A DNA stretch of 64,000 nt, taken from Streptomyces sp. DG1A-41. GTDB taxonomy: Bacteria; Actinomycetota; Actinomycetes; Streptomycetales; Streptomycetaceae. Position 1 is the first letter of the stretch; each line of letters starts with the position of its first letter. Below, in pieces: positions 54,218 to 64,000 of the stretch. The stretch lies in the NCBI RefSeq assembly GCF_037055355.1, contig NZ_CP146350.1:4549001-4613000 (forward strand). Reading direction: 5' to 3'. The notes below the pieces were generated by a model. The model saw only the letters and a list, made by a program, of their open reading frames with translations. It had not been told where the DNA came from and did not search any database. A program made the translations under genes and the position numbers.

Positions 54218-54778
54218 GTGCGAGAGAATGGCGGAATGGAGATGCCGAGGAACGAAAGGTCGCCGGAGAACCCGCAGATCCTGGTCGTGGGCCAGGACGG
54301 CATGGCGCTCAGCGGCGGTGGCGGAGACGAGGACTCCCGCGAGACTCCGATCACGGAACAGGTGGAGCAGCCCGCGAAGGTCATGCGGATCGGCAGCATG
54401 ATCAAGCAGCTTCTGGAGGAGGTGCGTGCGGCTCCCCTGGACGAGGCCAGCAGGGTGCGGCTCAAGGAGATCCACGCCAGCTCGGTGAAGGAGCTGGAGG
54501 ACGGGCTGGCGCCCGAGCTGGTCGAGGAGCTGGAGCGCCTCTCCCTGCCCTTCACGGACGAGGCGACCCCGAGCGACGCGGAGCTGCGCATCGCGCAGGC
54601 CCAGCTGGTGGGCTGGCTGGAGGGCCTCTTCCACGGGATCCAGACCACGCTGTTCGCCCAGCAGATGGCGGCCCGCGCTCAGCTGGAGCAGATGCGCCGC
54701 GCCCTCCCGCCGGGCGTCGGCCATGAGGGCCTCGACGAGCAGCACCCGGGCGGACGTTCGGGCGGACCGTACCTGTAA
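54218..54778 (+). CDS. bpa: Bacterial proteasome activator (Bpa/PafE family)
   Basis: 186-residue helical ring-forming activator of the 20S proteasome, ATP-independent. The core is KVMRIGSMIKQLLEEVRAAP followed by LDEASRVRLKEIHASSVKEL. The C-terminus is GGPYL, resembling the HbYX-like GQYL tail that docks into the proteasome in mycobacteria. GTG 54218 has GGAGGTGAGG upstream; ATG 54236 is the more usual start in the family and cannot be excluded. A strong terminator follows. Confidence 0.85.
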   Translation: MRENGGMEMPRNERSPENPQILVVGQDGMALSGGGGDEDSRETPITEQVEQPAKVMRIGSMIKQLLEEVRAAPLDEASRVRLKEIHASSVKELEDGLAPELVEELERLSLPFTDEATPSDAELRIAQAQLVGWLEGLFHGIQTTLFAQQMAARAQLEQMRRALPPGVGHEGLDEQHPGGRSGGPYL

Positions 54779-54817
54779 CGGGTCCGCACCTGTCACGCGT
54801 CCGCGTACCTGCCATAC

Positions 54818-54851
54818 GAAGGGCCCGGCAGCCGAAGCTGCCGGGCCCTTC
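54818..54851. terminator. Bidirectional terminator between bpa and the Ser/Thr kinase gene
   Basis: A perfect 15-bp stem, GAAGGGCCCGGCAGC (54818-54832) with GCTGCCGGGCCCTTC (54837-54851), and a CGAA tetraloop between convergent genes. Confidence 0.88.
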
Positions 54852-54863
54852 CGCGCGCGGCGG

Positions 54864-56506
54864 TCAGCCCGACGGGTTGCCCGTGGAGACGTTGAGCTCG
54901 ATGTCGGGCATGTCCTTCGGGTCCACGTCGGTACCGGCGGACGGGAACTGGTTCATGACCGTGCCCTCGCCGTAGGTGTTCTCGTCGATGATGTCGATCG
55001 ACTTTTCCCAGCCTGCTGCTGGAGGCAGGCCTTGACCGAGTCGATGTTCTTGAACTTGAAGTTCGGCATCCGGATCTTCTCGGGGTCGTTGTACGACTCC
55101 TGCGGCTCCGTGCACTCCTCGGTGTCGATCGTCTTCGACGGGTCGGGCCCGCGGTAGCCCGGCTTCTGGGCCGCCGAGGCCGACGCACTCGCGCTGGTGC
55201 CCCCGCCGCCCTGGTCCTCGCTGCCGCCGTTCACCAGCAGGGCCGCGACCAGGCCGCCGACCGCGACGACGGACACCACGATCGAGCCGATGATCACCGG
55301 CTTGTTGCTCCTGCCGCCGCCCGAGGAGCCCGGCGCGGTCTGCGGCGTGAGGTTGTACGTCGGCGGGGTCGACGAACCCGGCTGCGGGGAGTACGCGGCG
55401 GTGGCCGGCGTCTGGTAGCCGCCCTGCTGCGGGTAGCCGTACGCCGGGGACGGCGCCGCCGGGGCGGGCGTGCCGTACGGATTGGGGGGCGGGGCCGGCT
55501 GGTACGGCGTCTGGACCTGGCCCGAGGGCGCCGGGGGCGCCTGGTCGACCGGCGGGAACACGGCCGAGCCGACGTCCGCGCCGCTCGGGGTCTGCGCGCC
55601 CGGGACGATGCTCGGCGGGGCGGGCTGGAAGGACGCCGCCACGCGCAGGCACTCGTCGCGCATGGCCTCGGCGCTGGGGAAGCGCTCGTTCGGGTTCTTC
55701 TTCAGCGCGCGGGCGATCAGCGCGTCCACGGCCGGGGGCAGCGCGCGGTTGACCGAGGACGGAACCGGCGGCTCCTCCTGCACGTGCGCGTACGCGACGG
55801 CCAGCGGCGAGTCCGCGTCGAACGGCAGCCGCCCGGTCACCAGCTGGAACAGCATGATGCCGACCGAGTACAGGTCGGAGCGGGCGTCCACGCCGCGGCC
55901 GAGGGCCTGTTCCGGCGAGAGGTACTGCGGGGTGCCGACGACCATGCCGGTCTGCGTCATCGACGTCACGCCGGACTGCATGGCGCGGGCGATGCCGAAG
56001 TCCATGACCTTGACCACGCCGCGCTTGGTCATCATCACGTTGCCCGGCTTGATGTCGCGGTGGACCAGGCCCATCTCGTGGCTGATCTCCAGCGCTGCGA
56101 GCACGTCAGCGGTGATCTTCAGTGCCTTGTCGGCGGGCATCGCGCCCTGCTGCCGTACGTCCTCGTCGAGCACGGAGCCGAGCGGGCGGCCCTCGACGTA
56201 CTCCATGACGATGTACGGCGTCGTCATGCCGTCGAGGGTGTCCTCGCCGGTGTCGAAGACCGAGACGACGTTGGTGTGCGTGAGCTTGGCCACGGACTGG
56301 GCCTCGCGGCGGAACCGCTCCCGGAAGGCCTGTTCCCGGCCGAGGTCGGTGTGAAGTGTCTTGATCGCGACCTGTCGGTCGAGCACGCTGTCGTACGCGA
56401 GGTGCACCGAGGCCATGCCGCCCTGGCCGAGCAGATCACGCAGCTGATAGCGGCCATTGGCGAGCGCCTGCCCCGTGTACTGGCCCTGTGCGCCGTCCTG
56501 GCTCAT
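54864..56506 (-). pseudogene. PknB-like transmembrane Ser/Thr kinase, frameshifted near its 3' end
   Basis: The kinase domain covers about residues 20-280: GQGGMASVHLAYDSV, catalytic LVHRDIKPGNVMM, DFGIA, GTPQYLSPEQ. A Pro/Tyr/Gly-rich linker and one helix (PVIIGSIVVSVVAVGGLVAA) precede an external domain with a single PASTA-like tail. At about 55010 the frame breaks. Adding one base to GCTGGGAAAAG gives QQQAWEKSIDIIDENTYGEG and continues to the stop at 54864. As read, the final 45 or so residues are replaced. The kinase itself is intact. It is divergent from a second kinase gene. Confidence 0.8.
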
Positions 56507-56860
56507 GTTCCGTTTCCCCCGTAGCCCTTGAGGCGCCGCGGACTACCGCTGATCCGTCGCTGATCGCGTTGATCCAAACCGCCATTCCCGGCCAAGTCTG
56601 CCCCAGGGCACTGACACGTCAAGCTCGGTGCCCGTTCCGTGACCGTACGCGAAGGAAGCGTCGCGGAAGCGTTACAGGGGGCGTAGGGCCGGTGCACAGA
56701 ATTTGCACGACAGTGCGGAGTGAAGGTTTCATGACGCGTCCGTCCCGTGCCGGTCCTGGCACCCGTCTCGGACCGGCGGCTTGCGCGGAGGCTGTAGCGT
56801 GGCCGACGGAGACCGTAACAACACCGCGCGCACCGCGGGCAGAAACGACGGCGAGGACTG
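56507..56860. other. Divergent intergenic region between two kinase genes
   Basis: About 350 bp that should hold both kinase promoters. I see repeated CTGATC words near 56548-56575 but no clear operator or small gene. Confidence 0.35.
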
Positions 56861-58448
<1,588 letters not shown>

Positions 58449-58475
58449 CCGGACGGCGGCAAAGCACGGATGATC

Positions 58476-58518
58476 CACGCGCGCGTGGGGCCCCGGAAAC
58501 GGGCCCCACGCGCGCGTG
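58476..58518. terminator. Terminator of the second Ser/Thr kinase gene
   Basis: A perfect 18-bp stem, CACGCGCGCGTGGGGCCC (58476-58493) and its complement at 58501-58518, with a 7-nt loop, 28 bp after the kinase stop. Confidence 0.85.
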
Positions 58519-58637
58519 CCGTTTCGGCGCGCCGGAAAGTGGACTCTTCCCGTGACCTGGGTCACCGGGTTAACGTGCGGTTGCTCCGGCCTCCTGCAAG
58601 GCTGTGACCAGCGCCCCTTCCACACCTTCCCGATTTA

Positions 58638-58651
58638 CTTGGATATCCAAG
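58638..58651. promoter_or_regulatory. Palindromic operator upstream of the second bkd operon
   Basis: CTTGGATATCCAAG is a perfect 14-bp palindrome flanked by TTTA and CAAA, in an A/T-richer promoter-like segment. It lies about 195 bp before the E1 GTG. The binding protein is unknown. The 58449-58845 gap otherwise shows only the kinase terminator. Confidence 0.55.
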
Positions 58652-58845
58652 CAAAATCGCAGGTCAGAGGGGGTTTCACAGAAATGTGATGCACTGGGTA
58701 ACGTGCCTTTTGCAGGGCGCTCGCCGGGGCACCTGTCACGCCTGTTCCCGGTCGAGTGGCACCCACCCCGTGCCCGGTGGCCGGAACAGGTGAGCCGCAC
58801 TGGCCTACCGGCAACCCCGGGGGCCGGACCGACGGAGGAGCACAC

Positions 58846-61026
58846 GTGACCGTGGAGAGCACTGCCGCTCGCACACCGCGACGCAGCGCCGGAAGCAAGG
58901 CCGGCACCACCGGCACCAAGCGCACCACCCGCACGACCGCCAAGAAGGACGCCGGCGCGAAGGGCACCGAGCCCCAGCTCGTGCAGCTGCTGACGCCCGA
59001 AGGCAAGCGCGTGAAGAACGCCGAGTACGACAAGTACGTCGCCGGTGTCACCCCGGACGAGCTCCGCGGCCTGTACCGCGACATGGTGCTCACCCGCCGC
59101 TTCGACGCCGAGGCGACCTCCCTCCAGCGCCAGGGCGAGCTGGGCCTGTGGGCCTCGCTGCTCGGCCAGGAGGCCGCCCAGATCGGCTCCGGCCGGGCCC
59201 TGCGCGACGACGACTACGTGTTCCCCACCTACCGCGAGCACGGCGTCGCCTGGTGCCGCGGGGTGGACCCGACCAACCTGCTCGGCATGTTCCGCGGCGT
59301 GAACAACGGCGGCTGGGACCCCAACGGCAACAACTTCCAGCTCTACACGATCGTCATCGGCTCCCAGACGCTGCACGCCACCGGCTACGCCATGGGCATC
59401 GCCAAGGACGGCGCGGACAGCGCGGTGATCGCCTACTTCGGCGACGGCGCCTCCAGCCAGGGGGACGTGGCCGAATCGTTCACCTTCTCCGCGGTCTACA
59501 ACGCTCCCGTCGTGTTCTTCTGTCAGAACAACCAGTGGGCCATCTCCGAGCCGACCGAGAAGCAGTCCCGCGTCCCGATCTACCAGCGCGCGCAGGGCTT
59601 CGGCTTCCCGGGTGTCCGTGTGGACGGCAACGACGTGCTCGGCTGCCTCGCGGTCACCCGGTGGGCCCTGGAGCGGGCCCGCGCCGGCGAGGGCCCGACC
59701 CTCGTCGAGGCGTTCACGTACCGGATGGGCGCTCACACCACCTCCGACGACCCGACCCGGTACCGGGGTGATGAGGAGCGCCAGGCCTGGGAGGCCAAGG
59801 ACCCGATCCTGCGCCTTCGCCGCTACCTGGAGGCCTCAAACCACGCGGACGAGGGATTCTTCGCGGAACTGGAGACCGAGTCCGAGGCGTTGGGCAAACG
59901 AGTGCGCGAGGCGGTCCGTGCCATGCCGGACCCGGACCACTTCGCCATCTTCGAGAACGTCTACGCGGACGGACACGCGCTGGTCGACGAGGAACGCGCC
60001 CAGTTCGCCGCGTACCAGGCGTCGTTCGCGGATGAGGGGGGAACTGAGATGGCCGACAAGATGGCCCTGGCCAAGGCGATCAACGAGTCGCTGCGCCGCG
60101 CCCTGGACTCCGACCCCAAGGTCCTGATCATGGGCGAGGACGTCGGCAAGCTCGGCGGTGTCTTCCGCGTGACGGACGGCCTGCAGAAGGACTTCGGCGA
60201 GAACCGCGTCATCGACACCCCGCTGGCCGAGTCGGGCATCGTGGGCACGGCGATCGGCCTGGCCCTGCGCGGCTACCGCCCGGTGGTGGAGATCCAGTTC
60301 GACGGCTTCGTCTTCCCGGCCTACGACCAGATCGTCACGCAGCTGGCGAAGATGCACGCCCGCTCGCTGGGCAAGGTCAAGCTCCCGGTCGTCGTCCGCA
60401 TCCCCTACGGCGGCGGCATCGGCGCGGTGGAGCACCACTCGGAGTCCCCCGAGTCGCTGTTCGCGCACGTGGCGGGCCTGAAGGTCGTCAGCCCGTCGAA
60501 CGCGTCGGACGCGTACTGGATGATGCAGCAGGCCATCCAGAGCGACGATCCGGTGATCTTCTTCGAGCCCAAGCGCCGCTACTGGGACAAGGGCGAGGTC
60601 GACACGGAGGCGATCCCGGGCCCGCTGCACAAGGCCCAGGTGGTCCGTGAGGGCACCGACCTGACCCTCGCCGCCTACGGCCCGATGGTGAAGCTCTGCC
60701 AGGAGGTCGCCGACGCGGCCGCCGAGGAGGGCAGGAACCTGGAGGTCCTCGACCTGCGCTCGGTCTCCCCGATCGACTTCGACTCGATCCAGGCGTCGGT
60801 GGAGAAGACACGCCGCCTGGTCGTCGTCCACGAGGCACCGGTGTTCTTCGGCTCGGGCGCGGAGATCGCCGCGCGGATCACGGAGCGCTGCTTCTACCAC
60901 CTGGAGGCCCCGGTGCTCCGGGTCGGCGGCTACCACGCGCCGTACCCGCCGGCCCGCCTGGAGGAGGAGTATCTGCCGAACCTGGACCGGGTGCTGGATG
61001 CCGTCGACCGCTCGCTGGCGTACTGA
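58846..61026 (+). CDS. Branched-chain 2-oxoacid dehydrogenase E1 alpha and beta read as one frame (second operon)
   Basis: 726 codons. Residues 1-395 form an E1 alpha subunit with an Arg/Lys/Thr-rich lead and the TPP motif GDGASSQGDVAESFTF to FFCQNN. Residues 403-726 form E1 beta (GEDVGKLGGVFRVTDGLQKD, HHSESPESLF). The junction is at the run of six G at 60036-60041. A seventh G would make the alpha part end ...DEGGN-TGA, with ATG 60050 starting the beta gene and AGGGGGG as its ribosome site. The other operon and relatives use two genes, so the fusion is probably an indel. GTG 58846 follows GGAGGAG. Confidence 0.85.
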   Translation: MTVESTAARTPRRSAGSKAGTTGTKRTTRTTAKKDAGAKGTEPQLVQLLTPEGKRVKNAEYDKYVAGVTPDELRGLYRDMVLTRRFDAEATSLQRQGELGLWASLLGQEAAQIGSGRALRDDDYVFPTYREHGVAWCRGVDPTNLLGMFRGVNNGGWDPNGNNFQLYTIVIGSQTLHATGYAMGIAKDGADSAVIAYFGDGASSQGDVAESFTFSAVYNAPVVFFCQNNQWAISEPTEKQSRVPIYQRAQGFGFPGVRVDGNDVLGCLAVTRWALERARAGEGPTLVEAFTYRMGAHTTSDDPTRYRGDEERQAWEAKDPILRLRRYLEASNHADEGFFAELETESEALGKRVREAVRAMPDPDHFAIFENVYADGHALVDEERAQFAAYQASFADEGGTEMADKMALAKAINESLRRALDSDPKVLIMGEDVGKLGGVFRVTDGLQKDFGENRVIDTPLAESGIVGTAIGLALRGYRPVVEIQFDGFVFPAYDQIVTQLAKMHARSLGKVKLPVVVRIPYGGGIGAVEHHSESPESLFAHVAGLKVVSPSNASDAYWMMQQAIQSDDPVIFFEPKRRYWDKGEVDTEAIPGPLHKAQVVREGTDLTLAAYGPMVKLCQEVADAAAEEGRNLEVLDLRSVSPIDFDSIQASVEKTRRLVVVHEAPVFFGSGAEIAARITERCFYHLEAPVLRVGGYHAPYPPARLEEEYLPNLDRVLDAVDRSLAY

Positions 61027-61036
61027 GGAGAGGGTC

Positions 61037-62428
61037 GTGACGACGATGACGGAAGCGTCCGTGCGCGAGTTCAAGATGCCCGACGTGGGCGAGGGGCTCA
61101 CCGAGGCCGAGATCCTCAAGTGGTACGTCCAGCCCGGTGACACGGTCACGGACGGCCAGGTGGTGTGCGAGGTCGAGACGGCGAAGGCGGCCGTCGAGCT
61201 GCCCATCCCGTACGACGGCGTGGTCCGGGAGCTGCACTTCCCCGAGGGCACCACGGTCGCCGTGGGCACGGCGATCATCGCGGTGGACGTGAGCGGAGGG
61301 GCCGCGCCCGCGCCCGCCGCCGAGCAGCCCGCGACGGCCCGGCCCGCTGAGGAGCCGAAGGCGGAGGGCTCCGGTCGCCAGCCGGTCCTGGTCGGCTACG
61401 GGGTGGCGACGTCCTCCACCCGCCGCCGCCCGCGCAAGGGCCCGGAGGTCCAGGTCCAGCAGGCCTCGACAGCGATCCAGACGGAGCTGAACGGCCACGG
61501 GGCGGCGCCCTCGGCCGCCCCCGCCGTCAAGGAACGCCCCCTCGCCAAGCCCCCGGTCCGCAAGCTGGCCAAGGACCTGGGCGTCGATCTGACGACGGTC
61601 GTCCCGACCGGCCCGGACGGCATCATCACCCGCGAGGACGTGCACGCGGCGGTGGCCGCACCGCAGCCGGAGGCTTTCGCGTCCGCCGCCCCGGCACCCG
61701 CGCAGACAGCGGTGTCGTACGACACCGCCCGCGAGACCCGGATCCCGGTCAAGGGCGTCCGCAAGGCGACGGCGGCGGCGATGGTCGGCTCGGCGTTCAC
61801 CGCGCCGCACGTCACCGAGTTCGTCACGGTCGATGTGACGCGCACGATGAAGCTGGTCGATGAGCTGAAGGAGGACAAGGAGTTCGCGGGCCTGCGCGTG
61901 AACCCCCTCCTGCTGATCGCCAAGGCACTGCTCGTCGCGATCAAGCGGAACCCGGACATCAACGCGTCCTGGGACGAGGCCGCCCAGGAGATCGTGGTCA
62001 AGCACTACGTGAACCTGGGCATCGCGGCCGCGACCCCGCGCGGTCTGATCGTGCCGAACATCAAGGACGCCCACACCAAGACGCTGCCGCAGCTGGCCGA
62101 GTCGCTGGGCGAGCTGGTGTCGACGGCCAGGGAGGGCAAGACGTCCCCGGCCGCCATGCAGGGCGGCACGGTGACGATCACCAACGTCGGCGTCTTCGGC
62201 GTCGACACGGGCACGCCGATCCTCAACCCCGGCGAGTCCGCGATCCTCGCGGTCGGTGCGATCAAGCTCCAGCCGTGGGTCCACAAGGGCAAGGTGAAAC
62301 CCCGCCAGGTCACCACTCTGGCCCTGTCGTTCGACCACCGCCTGGTCGACGGTGAGCTCGGTTCGAAGGTCCTGGCGGACGTGGCGGCGATCCTGGAGCA
62401 GCCGAAGCGTCTGATCACCTGGGCGTGA
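61037..62428 (+). CDS. Dihydrolipoamide acyltransferase E2 (second bkd operon)
   Basis: 463-residue E2. The lipoyl domain is FKMPDVGEGLTEAEILKWYV with the lipoyl Lys in EVETAKAAVEL (about residue 50). An Ala/Pro linker, a subunit-binding domain (PPVRKLAKDLGVDLTTVVPT) and a catalytic domain ending LSFDHRLVDGELGSKVL follow. GTG 61037 has AGGAG 6 nt upstream, 10 bp after the E1 stop; ATG 61046 is an alternative. No E3 gene follows. Confidence 0.92.
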   Translation: MTTMTEASVREFKMPDVGEGLTEAEILKWYVQPGDTVTDGQVVCEVETAKAAVELPIPYDGVVRELHFPEGTTVAVGTAIIAVDVSGGAAPAPAAEQPATARPAEEPKAEGSGRQPVLVGYGVATSSTRRRPRKGPEVQVQQASTAIQTELNGHGAAPSAAPAVKERPLAKPPVRKLAKDLGVDLTTVVPTGPDGIITREDVHAAVAAPQPEAFASAAPAPAQTAVSYDTARETRIPVKGVRKATAAAMVGSAFTAPHVTEFVTVDVTRTMKLVDELKEDKEFAGLRVNPLLLIAKALLVAIKRNPDINASWDEAAQEIVVKHYVNLGIAAATPRGLIVPNIKDAHTKTLPQLAESLGELVSTAREGKTSPAAMQGGTVTITNVGVFGVDTGTPILNPGESAILAVGAIKLQPWVHKGKVKPRQVTTLALSFDHRLVDGELGSKVLADVAAILEQPKRLITWA

Positions 62429-62437
62429 GCCGACCGC

Positions 62438-62472
62438 GGCGGCCCCCTGCCCCACCCGGGCAGGGGGCCGCC
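62438..62472 (+). terminator. Terminator of the second bkd operon
   Basis: A perfect 15-bp stem, GGCGGCCCCCTGCCC (62438-62452) with GGGCAGGGGGCCGCC (62458-62472), and a 5-nt loop, 9 bp after the E2 stop. Confidence 0.88.
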
Positions 62473-62582
62473 GACGTCTGTCCGGAGGTTAACCCGCGGT
62501 ACGCCGAAGAGCACAAGAAGCTCCTCAGACCCGCCCAAGTACCCCACAGTAAGCGGTTTAGCCGACCATACGATCAATCTTC

Positions 62583-64000
62583 ATGCGCGACCCCATGGTG
62601 CTCAAGGCCCAGAGATTCGTGAACTCCGTCTACGGCAGCCGTATCGGTACGACGGTGGAGGAAACCGGCGAAGCCGACTGGGCGACCACGTACGCCCTGA
62701 CCCGTGCCCTCCAGTACGAGCTGGGCATCACGGCACTGTCCGACAACTTCGGCCCCACCACGCTTTCCACGCTGACCGCCAAATATCCCAAGCTGAACGC
62801 GGACAGCGTCCCCTCCCCCGACTTCTGCCGCATCATCCAGTCCGGCCTGTACTGCAAGGGCTGCGACGGCGGCGACCTGGACGGCACGTACGGCGAGCGG
62901 GTCCAGGCGGCCGTCACCAAGCTCAAGACCGACATGGGCGTCGAACAGGCCTTTCCCGGCGCGGATCTGACGCCCAAGGTGTTCAAGGCGCTGCTGACGA
63001 TGGACGCGTACGTCCTCGGCACCTCCGGCACCCAGCAGGTCCGCGAGGTGCAGCGCTGGCTCAACGGGCGCTATCTGAACCGGCAGGACTTCTTCGTCCT
63101 CGCCTGCGACGGGCGCGTGTCCCGGGACCTGGCCCGGGCGCTGGTCTTCGGCGTGCAGTACGAGCTCGGCATGGCCGACGGCACCGCCAACGGCAACTTC
63201 GGCCCCGGCACCCGGTCGGCCCTGAGGTCACACCCCGTGCGGCAGGGCGACAAGGGCGTCTACGTCCAGCTGTTCTCCGCCGGGATGGTCGTGAACCGGC
63301 GGCCCGTCGCCCTCACCGGTACCTTCGACTCCTACCTCGCGGCAGCCGTCCGGGCCTTCCAGACCTTCGTCGCGCTCCCGGCCACGGGCGAGGGCGACTT
63401 CTCCACCTTCGCCTCCCTCCTGGCGTCCTACGGCGACCAGTCGCGCCAGGGCAAGGCCTGCGACACCATCGCCAAGGTCACCCCGGCGCGCGCGGCGACC
63501 CTCAAGGCCGCCGGGATCACGTACGTCGGCCGGTATCTCACCAACCCGAGCGCCACCTCCCTGCCGGAGAAGGCCATCCAGCCGGGTGAGTTGCAGGTCT
63601 TCGCCCAGCACGGCCTGCGCTGCTTCCCGATCTACCAGACCGTCAACAACGACGCCTCGGACTTCGACTACGTCGCCGGGCGGACGGCCGGGTACGCGGC
63701 GGTCAACGCAGCCCTCGACCACGGCTTCAAGCGAGGGACCCGGATCTTCTTCGCCGTCGACTTCGACGCGATCGACGCCGAGATCACCGCGAACGTCCTG
63801 CCCCACTTCAAGGGCATCGAGGAGGCGATGGCGGACTCCGGCCACCCGTACGAGATCGGGGTCTACGGCTCCCGCAACGTCTGCGCGCAGGTCGGCGCGG
63901 CCGGCTACTCGACGGCGAGCTTCGTGGCCGACATGTCCCCGGGCTTCGACGGCAACGCCGGGCGCCCGCTGCCGAAGGACTGGGCCTACGACCAGTTCGT
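62583..64000 (+). CDS. DUF1906 glycoside-hydrolase-like protein with peptidoglycan-binding-type repeats (partial, 3' end outside window)
   Basis: At least 472 codons, running off the end. Two repeated N-terminal modules (ALTRALQYELGITALSDNFG and ARALVFGVQYELGMADGTAN with NFGPGT) look like peptidoglycan-binding-type repeats. From about residue 300 the DUF1906 (Rv2525c-like) TIM-barrel begins: AGITYVGRYLTNPSATSLPE, IFFAVDFDAIDAEITANVLP and YEIGVYGSRNVC. No signal peptide is visible from ATG 62583. There is no ribosome site; TACGAT (62569-62574) sits 8 nt before, so leaderless start is possible. The role is probably cell-wall-related but unproven. Confidence 0.8.
   Translation, partial: MRDPMVLKAQRFVNSVYGSRIGTTVEETGEADWATTYALTRALQYELGITALSDNFGPTTLSTLTAKYPKLNADSVPSPDFCRIIQSGLYCKGCDGGDLDGTYGERVQAAVTKLKTDMGVEQAFPGADLTPKVFKALLTMDAYVLGTSGTQQVREVQRWLNGRYLNRQDFFVLACDGRVSRDLARALVFGVQYELGMADGTANGNFGPGTRSALRSHPVRQGDKGVYVQLFSAGMVVNRRPVALTGTFDSYLAAAVRAFQTFVALPATGEGDFSTFASLLASYGDQSRQGKACDTIAKVTPARAATLKAAGITYVGRYLTNPSATSLPEKAIQPGELQVFAQHGLRCFPIYQTVNNDASDFDYVAGRTAGYAAVNAALDHGFKRGTRIFFAVDFDAIDAEITANVLPHFKGIEEAMADSGHPYEIGVYGSRNVCAQVGAAGYSTASFVADMSPGFDGNAGRPLPKDWAYDQF

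Noticed and set aside
59836..61278. 480-codon minus-strand frame
   Set aside because: Antisense to the E1 beta and E2 genes, composition of a shadow frame.

Overview
The window is high-GC actinobacterial DNA and almost certainly Streptomyces. Evidence: frequent GTG starts with GGAGG-type ribosome sites, many 4-bp stop/start overlaps, an AfsA/ScbR-type signalling locus, a bacterial proteasome activator, a perfect Streptomyces parS site (GTTTCACGTGAAAC at 49213-49226) and several DnaA-box-like TTGTCCACA words. From memory, the two branched-chain dehydrogenase operons flanking a pair of Ser/Thr kinases resemble the S. coelicolor bkd region close to oriC. No tRNA, rRNA or CRISPR array was seen.

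Layout. 1-14.2 kb: a membrane and ion-homeostasis stretch with flotillin/NfeD, a two-domain TrkA-N protein, a site-2 protease with CBS domains, a broken PucR-type regulator, a GH15 glycosidase, an alanine/glycine:cation symporter, a K+-channel protein, TrkH, TrkA and a zinc-ribbon protein. 14.3-19.8 kb: a MacB-like ABC transporter divergent from a DesK-type kinase and LuxR-type regulator, then an HxlR regulator. 19.8-26.1 kb: a mobile-element island. It holds an IS630 element with 36-bp inverted ends, an IS3 orfA remnant, a visibly lower-GC pair (small secreted Cys protein plus VanZ-like membrane protein), and a decayed kinase/regulator gene split by a second IS630 element. 26.2-31.3 kb: a gamma-butyrolactone/butenolide-type signalling cluster (ScbR-like regulator, P450, epimerase, AfsA homologue, second ScbR-like receptor) with three ARE-like operators.

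31.3-42.5 kb: DUF2252, J-domain and rhodanese proteins, a frameshifted acyl-CoA dehydrogenase under a KstR-like operator, DUF5819/HTTM/TrmH genes, and the phenylacetate genes paaN, 3-hydroxyacyl-CoA dehydrogenase and a PaaR-type repressor. 42.5-46.7 kb: bkdR divergent from a first branched-chain 2-oxoacid dehydrogenase operon (E1alpha, E1beta, E2), whose leader repeats the PaaR-type palindrome. 46.9-54.8 kb: molybdenum-cofactor genes, a K+ channel, a DrrAB-like ABC exporter, a quinone oxidoreductase, a repeat-bearing secreted protein and bpa. 54.8-58.4 kb: two divergent Ser/Thr kinases. 58.8-62.4 kb: a second 2-oxoacid dehydrogenase operon, in which E1alpha and E1beta are read as one frame. 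62.6 kb to the end: a DUF1906 protein running off the window.

At least ten genes, including conserved core genes, are split, fused or extended at sites explained by one missing or extra base, often in G/C runs. Assembly indels are therefore a likely cause for many of these, and each broken gene is described with that in mind. The mobile-element island and its interrupted kinase/regulator gene show more damage than indels alone and look truly decayed.
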